A DNA stretch of 11,035 bases from FEN-1297 sp046704255. Lineage in GTDB: Bacteria > Bacteroidota > Ignavibacteria > Ignavibacteriales > Ignavibacteriaceae. Below the pieces are notes generated by a model that was given only the letters and a program-made list of their open reading frames with translations, searched no databases and was not told where the DNA came from. Location of the stretch: the NCBI GenBank assembly GCA_046704255.1, contig JBJKSH010000090.1, forward strand, positions 1 to 11,035, given 5' to 3'. This document shows, one piece after another, positions 7,657-11,035 of this stretch; positions within the stretch are counted from its first letter, which is position 1; every line of letters starts with the position of its first letter. The position numbers and the translations under genes were made by a program.

Positions 7657-9126
7657 CTATCTTAAGCGTGCTAAATCTAGAAGAATCTGCTTATGTATTT
7701 CGTCTATTTGTTTGTAAGTTCCGGAAAAATTATTTGCTATCATACTGTAAGCAATCAGGCTGCCTCTTCTATTTTTAAGATATCCCGAAAAACTTCTAAC
7801 GCCGGTAATTAAACCGGATTTAATCCTGGCATTATTTTCAAGTAAAGTACCGGTTCCAAAATTAGAAAAGTAACCGGGATCATCTGCTTTTCCGGCAACT
7901 GCCAGCGAATTATAAAATGCATCGAAAACTTTTTGTTTGGTCATATAAATTAATAATTTTACCATCATGCGGGTAGTAATCATATCTGTCCTGGAAAGCC
8001 CGCAGCCGTCGAAAATCTGCATTCCGCCGGTTGGTATTCCAACGGAATCAAGGTAAGATTTTATAACCTCTATTCCTGCCTCTTCGCTGCCTTTACCTTT
8101 TTCTTTTACAGCAATTGTTTTTAAAAGTTGTTCTGTATAAAGATTAATACTTTTCTTATTTGTCATGTAAACAATATCCTTTAAAGGCGGAGAAACTGTT
8201 GCAGTTATCAGTTTTGCCTCATCATATTTAACCGGCTTTTGTAAAACAGATGCAATTCCGGTGATAATAATTTCATTGTTCTGCAGGTACTTTTTAAAAT
8301 ATTGTGCAGCAAATAAAGGCGGATCGGGTATTGAGCCTTTGATGGAAAATTCCGGTTGACCTGCCGGAACGGTGCCTCTTAAAGTAGCTGTAAACTGGTT
8401 AGGATCGGAATAAATATAACCGTTATCCCCGGAACCTTTGGTACCTGTTGTTATATGGTTTATAAATTTTAGTCCGGGTATTTCCGGCTGCATGGAAATA
8501 ACTTCGGCCGGATTACCGGGTGTGGCAGAGGGATGAAAATACAGATAGTATAGGTTATCATTTATTGTAAGCGCACTAGAGCCGGCACCGTAATAATTTC
8601 CGATGTCTTCCCAGATCCAATAATCCGGCACACGTTGATCATCAAATAAAGTAGCATCTGCAATAATACTTCCGTTAATTTTTTTAATGCCGAGTTTTTC
8701 AACTGCGCTTGTCCATGTCTGCATTAAACTATCCAGCGGCAGGGAACCCGCAACAACACTTGAACCTAAAGTAGGATCTCCGCCTCCTTTAATATAAATA
8801 TTTCCATTTAATACGCCGCTGCCGGTAATATTTCCGCTGTAATACAACCTGGTTTTAAATCTATAATTATCACCCAAAATATTTAAGGCAGTAGAAGTAG
8901 TAAATAATTTAAGATTTGATGCAGGCGCCAGGCTTTCCCGGCTGTGGTATGAAACAATAACTCTTTTGCTTTTAACAAATTCGGCATAAATACTCCACTC
9001 GGCGTGTTTAAGAATTTTGGATTTTTTATACTTATTTATATCCCGCATAATTTTATAACGGCTTTGCGGGTAGCAATAAGAAATTGAAGTAATAATTATA
9101 ATAAAAATCAGCAGTATTTTTTTCAT
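7657..9126 (-). CDS. dacB: D-alanyl-D-alanine carboxypeptidase/endopeptidase, PBP4 type (peptidase S13)
   Basis: Periplasmic class C low-molecular-weight penicillin-binding protein. It trims the terminal D-Ala of stem peptides and cuts D-Ala-meso-DAP crosslinks. The 489-aa protein has a signal peptide (about 1-21) and all three active-site motifs: SxxK as Ser70-Asn-Leu-Lys73, SxN as Ser326-Ile-Asn328 in KSINLYTEQLL, and the KTG motif as Lys436-Ser-Gly438. The 256-residue distance between the first two motifs is the large insertion typical of S13. The family's conserved DGSGLSR segment reads DGCGLSRTD (373-381), with Cys in place of Ser. KSG in place of KTG is a conservative change. A Cys at residue 18 of the signal is not in a lipobox. 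The start has no clear Shine-Dalgarno. It follows the 112-aa gene after 47 bases and is probably co-transcribed with it. Confidence 0.93.
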   Translation of the reverse strand: MKKILLIFIIIITSISYCYPQSRYKIMRDINKYKKSKILKHAEWSIYAEFVKSKRVIVSYHSRESLAPASNLKLFTTSTALNILGDNYRFKTRLYYSGNITGSGVLNGNIYIKGGGDPTLGSSVVAGSLPLDSLMQTWTSAVEKLGIKKINGSIIADATLFDDQRVPDYWIWEDIGNYYGAGSSALTINDNLYYLYFHPSATPGNPAEVISMQPEIPGLKFINHITTGTKGSGDNGYIYSDPNQFTATLRGTVPAGQPEFSIKGSIPDPPLFAAQYFKKYLQNNEIIITGIASVLQKPVKYDEAKLITATVSPPLKDIVYMTNKKSINLYTEQLLKTIAVKEKGKGSEEAGIEVIKSYLDSVGIPTGGMQIFDGCGLSRTDMITTRMMVKLLIYMTKQKVFDAFYNSLAVAGKADDPGYFSNFGTGTLLENNARIKSGLITGVRSFSGYLKNRRGSLIAYSMIANNFSGTYKQIDEIHKQILLDLARLR

Positions 9127-9173
9127 GTTTATTTTTCCGGGAATTAATCTTGTTAGTTGGAAAACGGAATAAA

Positions 9174-9512
9174 TTAAATATCTCCGTGCTTATATTTATT
9201 CCGCCAATAAATTTTTTGAATTTGTCTTTCTATAATTAGCTGTGCAAGGGAATCCGGGATAAATTCCTTATTGTCTGCGGAAAATATTTTCATTAATTTT
9301 TCTTCATCAATGTCTATTCTGTACAGTGTATTTATTAAATGGTCGAAATCGCTATCCAGCAAGTCCGTAAGTTTTTGGGACAGGTATTTCTTAAATTCAT
9401 CCATTGTTGTACAGTTTTCTTTTTTAATTACAGAATTTATACCCTGCAACTCGAATACTTTGGAAACTCCGGCTGCAAGTTCGTTAATGTTTATATCGCG
9501 TTGGTCTAACAT
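9174..9512 (-). CDS. Hypothetical protein, 112 aa, unknown function
   Basis: I do not recognise a named family. The product is soluble, mostly helical, acidic, and has no signal peptide or membrane segment. One cysteine occurs, at residue 34 (ENCTTMDEF). The central DFDHLINTLYRIDIDEEKL and the C-terminal PDSLAQLIIERQIQKI look like conserved helical motifs. Real coding status is supported by position: its ATG lies six bases after the stop of the PAP2-like gene, and dacB follows after 47 bases, so it is in the middle of a tight operon. No Shine-Dalgarno is seen in the short gap, which suggests translational coupling. A role linked to its membrane or envelope neighbours is possible but not shown. 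Confidence 0.8.
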   Translation of the reverse strand: MLDQRDININELAAGVSKVFELQGINSVIKKENCTTMDEFKKYLSQKLTDLLDSDFDHLINTLYRIDIDEEKLMKIFSADNKEFIPDSLAQLIIERQIQKIYWRNKYKHGDI

Positions 9513-9518
9513 AATAAA

Positions 9519-10166
9519 TTAAGCAGGTTTGTTAAGTAAATTTTGTTTACGGAAAGTTCTAAATCTTTCTTTAAATGTCAACACCACCTTATAGCAAACA
9601 TAAGTAAAAAACGGTGCGGAAAAGACATCAATTGAATAATGTACATGCTGCAGCAGTAAAGCCGCCCCGACAATAACAGTGAAAATTAAAAAAATAATTT
9701 TTAATGTTTTGTTATCTATAACTAAAAAAAGCAGGAATATGGTTGCTGTGTGCCCGGAAAAGAAAAGGTCTTTTGTAAGAATTTTGCCCGTTCCGAAAAA
9801 TTGCACAAAAGGATCATCAAGCCGGATCATTTGCTGCGGAGGATTAACGGGAACAAGATACATTGCCGCAATTCTAACCAGTATGAATAATATATACACC
9901 TGCAACGCAAACATTAATCTATCCGGTTTTTTGGCAAGTATTATAATACTAAGAATTATAGAAAAGTATATCAATCCGAATATTAGCCAGGTTAAGTTTA
10001 CAGGCTTAAATAAAGCCAAAACGGGATCCGGCAGAACTACTCCGGGCCTGGTTTGTACGTAATCTAAAAAATGAGTTAACGAAAATAAGGTAGCCGCAAG
10101 TATGACAAGAGTAAAAATAAACTCCAGCTTAAGGCCGGGCTTTTTTAAAAATTCCTTCCACTTCAT
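9519..10166 (-). CDS. PAP2_C / sphingomyelin-synthase-like membrane phosphotransferase or phosphatase
   Basis: Integral membrane protein of 215 aa with about six hydrophobic segments (around 15-35, 57-77, 83-105, 135-150, 156-172 and 180-197). Two motifs place it in the PAP2_C (sphingomyelin synthase-like) branch. DLFFSGHT (133-140) corresponds to the D3 motif, and HYSIDVFSAPFFTYVCY (176-192) corresponds to the D4 motif HYTxDVxxxY. The catalytic triad of this family is therefore His139, His176 and Asp180. Eukaryotic members transfer a head group between phosphatidyl lipid and ceramide. Bacterial members are mostly uncharacterised and could be lipid phosphate phosphatases or head-group transferases. 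Substrate cannot be stated. It sits between the epimerase gene (24-base gap) and the 112-aa gene (6-base gap), in one operon. No Shine-Dalgarno is evident at the ATG. Confidence 0.85.
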   Translation of the reverse strand: MKWKEFLKKPGLKLEFIFTLVILAATLFSLTHFLDYVQTRPGVVLPDPVLALFKPVNLTWLIFGLIYFSIILSIIILAKKPDRLMFALQVYILFILVRIAAMYLVPVNPPQQMIRLDDPFVQFFGTGKILTKDLFFSGHTATIFLLFLVIDNKTLKIIFLIFTVIVGAALLLQHVHYSIDVFSAPFFTYVCYKVVLTFKERFRTFRKQNLLNKPA

Positions 10167-10190
10167 AAATATTTTATTTTGCTTTCCGGT

Positions 10191-10598
10191 TTATTCGGGT
10201 TTTGAGCATAATTCGGTTAAAACGCCAAAAGTAGATTTGGGATGCAGAAAGGCAATGTCCAATCCTTCTGCACCTTTTCTAGGCCGCTTATCAATTAATA
10301 CAATATTTTTTTCTTCTGCTTCGGTTAATGATTTATTTATATCCTTAACAGCGTAAGCAATGTGATGAATCCCTTCACCTTTTTTCTCTATGAACCTGCC
10401 GATTGGCCCGCCCGCTTCGGTTGATTCCAGCAATTCAATTTTTGATTCGCCTATTTTAAAAAATGCGGTCTTTACTTTCTGATCCTTTACCTCTTCAATT
10501 GAATAACATTTCAATCCTAAAACTTCTTCGTAAAACTTAATCGATTCTTTCAAATTTTTTACAGCTATCCCGATATGTTCGATATATTTTACTTCCAT
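10191..10598 (-). CDS. mce: Methylmalonyl-CoA epimerase
   Basis: Interconverts (2S)- and (2R)-methylmalonyl-CoA in the cytoplasm, linking propionyl-CoA carboxylation to the B12-dependent mutase, in either direction. The 135-aa length and vicinal-oxygen-chelate fold fit the family. The two beta-alpha-beta-beta-beta halves start at KYIEHIGIAVKNL (4-16) and GIHHIAYAVKDI (76-87). Likely metal ligands are His8, Glu55 (KIELLES), His79 and Glu129 (GVLTEL). The C-terminal LIDKRPRKGAEGLDIAFLHP matches the usual LIDxxPRxGAxGxxIAFLHPKST block. The start is the ATG at 10596-10598, with a weak TAGG about eight bases upstream. It is the first gene of the putative operon. No mutase or carboxylase subunit lies within the window, so its pathway partners must be elsewhere. 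Confidence 0.93.
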   Translation of the reverse strand: MEVKYIEHIGIAVKNLKESIKFYEEVLGLKCYSIEEVKDQKVKTAFFKIGESKIELLESTEAGGPIGRFIEKKGEGIHHIAYAVKDINKSLTEAEEKNIVLIDKRPRKGAEGLDIAFLHPKSTFGVLTELCSKPE

Positions 10599-10760
10599 AA
10601 TAAACCTATGTATAAATTACCGGATTATTTAAATTAAAAAAAGTTTCTCCCAAAATGATGGGAAGACAAAAGCCGGATTTCATTATTTTATTTCACTCTT
10701 ATTTTCTGCAGACTAAAATTAGTTCTTTAAAGGTTTAAATGCACCCGTCTCAACTTTCAA
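10599..10760. other. AT-rich non-coding stretch upstream of mce
   Basis: Apart from the hairpin and T-run noted inside it, no gene or convincing promoter is seen. The octamer AAGCCGGA occurs at 10670 and twice more just to the right, at 10802 and 10811, the last two as a direct repeat separated by one base. Confidence 0.4.
10636..10665 (-). terminator. Possible intrinsic terminator, or leader hairpin, upstream of mce
   Basis: The minus strand forms a short stem (TTCCCA/TGGGAG, loop TCATTT), then AAAC and seven T. Read on the minus strand, it would end a transcript arriving from the right-edge element before mce. The four-base gap between stem and T-run weakens the call. Confidence 0.3.
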
Positions 10761-11033
10761 TTACTTGTTCATTATAAGCAAAATAAAATAACGAATAGCA
10801 TAAGCCGGACAAGCCGGAAAAAATAGGTATCCGGTTACGGTTACTCCCAAAGGGACTACTACGTAGGATGCCCGTTTCGTTTTTCGGTTAGGTCTTTCGT
10901 CTTTGCACTGTCGTTTAACGAACGTCACCTTACGATACGGGCTTCCTGCATGGCAGTCACTTCGTGAGTTACCGATTGACGCTAAACGATTTCTTGTCCA
11001 TTTTGCGCAAGATTTTAGGACGAATAGCTTAAT
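10761..11033 (-). CDS. Open reading frame running off the right edge, uncertain coding
   Basis: A minus-strand frame is open from the window edge to a TAA at 10761-10763, giving 90 codons with no start seen inside apart from late ATG/GTG codons. The translation is basic in the middle (VKRQCKDERPNRKTKR) and then hydrophobic (YVVVPLGVTVTGYLFFPA), with several cysteines. It matches no family I recognise. Against coding: other frames on both strands over 10867-11035 are also unusually open, GC content is higher than in the neighbours, and the DNA is rich in self-complementary segments. It could be the 3' end of a real gene, a pseudogene, or a spurious frame across a repeat or structural RNA. Confidence 0.3.
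   Translation of the reverse strand: MKLFVLKSCAKWTRNRLASIGNSRSDCHAGSPYRKVTFVKRQCKDERPNRKTKRASYVVVPLGVTVTGYLFFPACPAYAIRYFILLIMNK
10845..10989 (-). other. Higher-GC, self-complementary segment (candidate structured RNA or repeat)
   Basis: Hand count gives about 45% GC over 10861-11035, against roughly 35% in the rest of the window. Pairings seen: TCCC-AAA-GGGA (10845-10855); 10870-10880 with 10932-10942 (10 of 11 pairs); AGGT/ACCT (10890-10893 with 10927-10930) nested inside; a small hairpin at 10910-10923; a TCAC/GTGA hairpin with outer pairs at 10952-10973; and 10911-10920 with 10980-10989 as an alternative to the small hairpin. At two imperfect positions the plus strand has A/C mismatches, whereas the minus transcript would have G-U wobbles, which favours a minus-strand RNA. 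No match to tRNA, tmRNA, RNase P, SRP or a known riboswitch core was recognised. Confidence 0.35.
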
Positions 11034-11035
11034 AC

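Noticed and set aside
9060..9126. DacB as a lipoprotein because of a Cys in its signal peptide
   Set aside because: The residues before Cys18 are Ile-Ser-Tyr, which do not form a lipobox. An ordinary signal peptidase I site is more likely.
10771..10776. Perfect TATAAT on the minus strand as the promoter of mce
   Set aside because: No acceptable -35 lies 16-18 bases upstream, and such hexamers are common by chance in AT-rich DNA.
10800..11035. tmRNA, RNase P RNA, SRP RNA or cobalamin riboswitch at the right edge
   Set aside because: A few short similarities, such as a GCA-rich stretch that could mimic a tmRNA tag start, were checked. The tag end, the tRNA-like TTCGA arm, the RNase P GAGGAAAGTCC core and the B12 box are all missing.
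10867..11035. Plus-strand open frame of 56 codons at the right edge as a gene start
   Set aside because: A stop lies just before it and no ATG occurs in the frame. The only usable start is an internal TTG without a ribosome binding site.

Overview
The window looks like chromosomal DNA from a Gram-negative, flagellated, AT-rich bacterium (about 35-37% GC by eye). The likeliest home is the Ignavibacteria/Chlorobi side of the Bacteroidota group. This is an inference. It rests on a flagellin (rare in Bacteroidetes proper), secreted proteins with Sec signal peptides, a periplasmic class C PBP, weak or absent Shine-Dalgarno sequences on most genes, and an SMS-like PAP2 protein. All nine complete genes lie on the minus strand, so transcription runs from high to low coordinates.

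In transcription order: (a) 10599-11035 holds no assured gene. It contains a segment of higher GC with several self-complementary stretches and a minus-strand frame of 90 codons that runs off the right edge. (b) 10598-7657 looks like an operon: methylmalonyl-CoA epimerase, a six-helix-type PAP2_C/sphingomyelin-synthase-like membrane protein, a 112-aa protein of unknown function, and a PBP4-type D-Ala-D-Ala carboxypeptidase/endopeptidase (DacB). Gaps between these genes are 24, 6 and 47 bases. (c) 7566-5329 is a 745-aa protein that is almost wholly coiled coil, with no ATPase head. (d) 5160-3769 is a secreted GH13 alpha-amylase-family enzyme. (e) After a gap holding a 21-nt imperfect inverted repeat, 3578-1335 encodes a two-gene quaternary-amine (glycine betaine/choline class) ABC importer. 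It has an ATPase without CBS domains and a fused substrate-binding/permease protein that starts at TTG. (f) 1208-3 encodes flagellin.

The best regulatory signal is in front of flagellin. A sigma-28-like promoter (1296-1322) is followed by a leader with two GGA motifs: one in the loop of a perfect 7-bp hairpin, the other inside the strong Shine-Dalgarno. This is the arrangement expected for CsrA repression of flagellin translation, as known for Bacillus subtilis hag. The main unexplained item is the right-edge element.

The genes fall into unrelated jobs: motility, osmolyte uptake, glucan breakdown, envelope shape and peptidoglycan editing, lipid head-group chemistry, and propionate/methylmalonyl-CoA metabolism. 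No defence system, CRISPR array, transposase, tRNA or rRNA gene was found.
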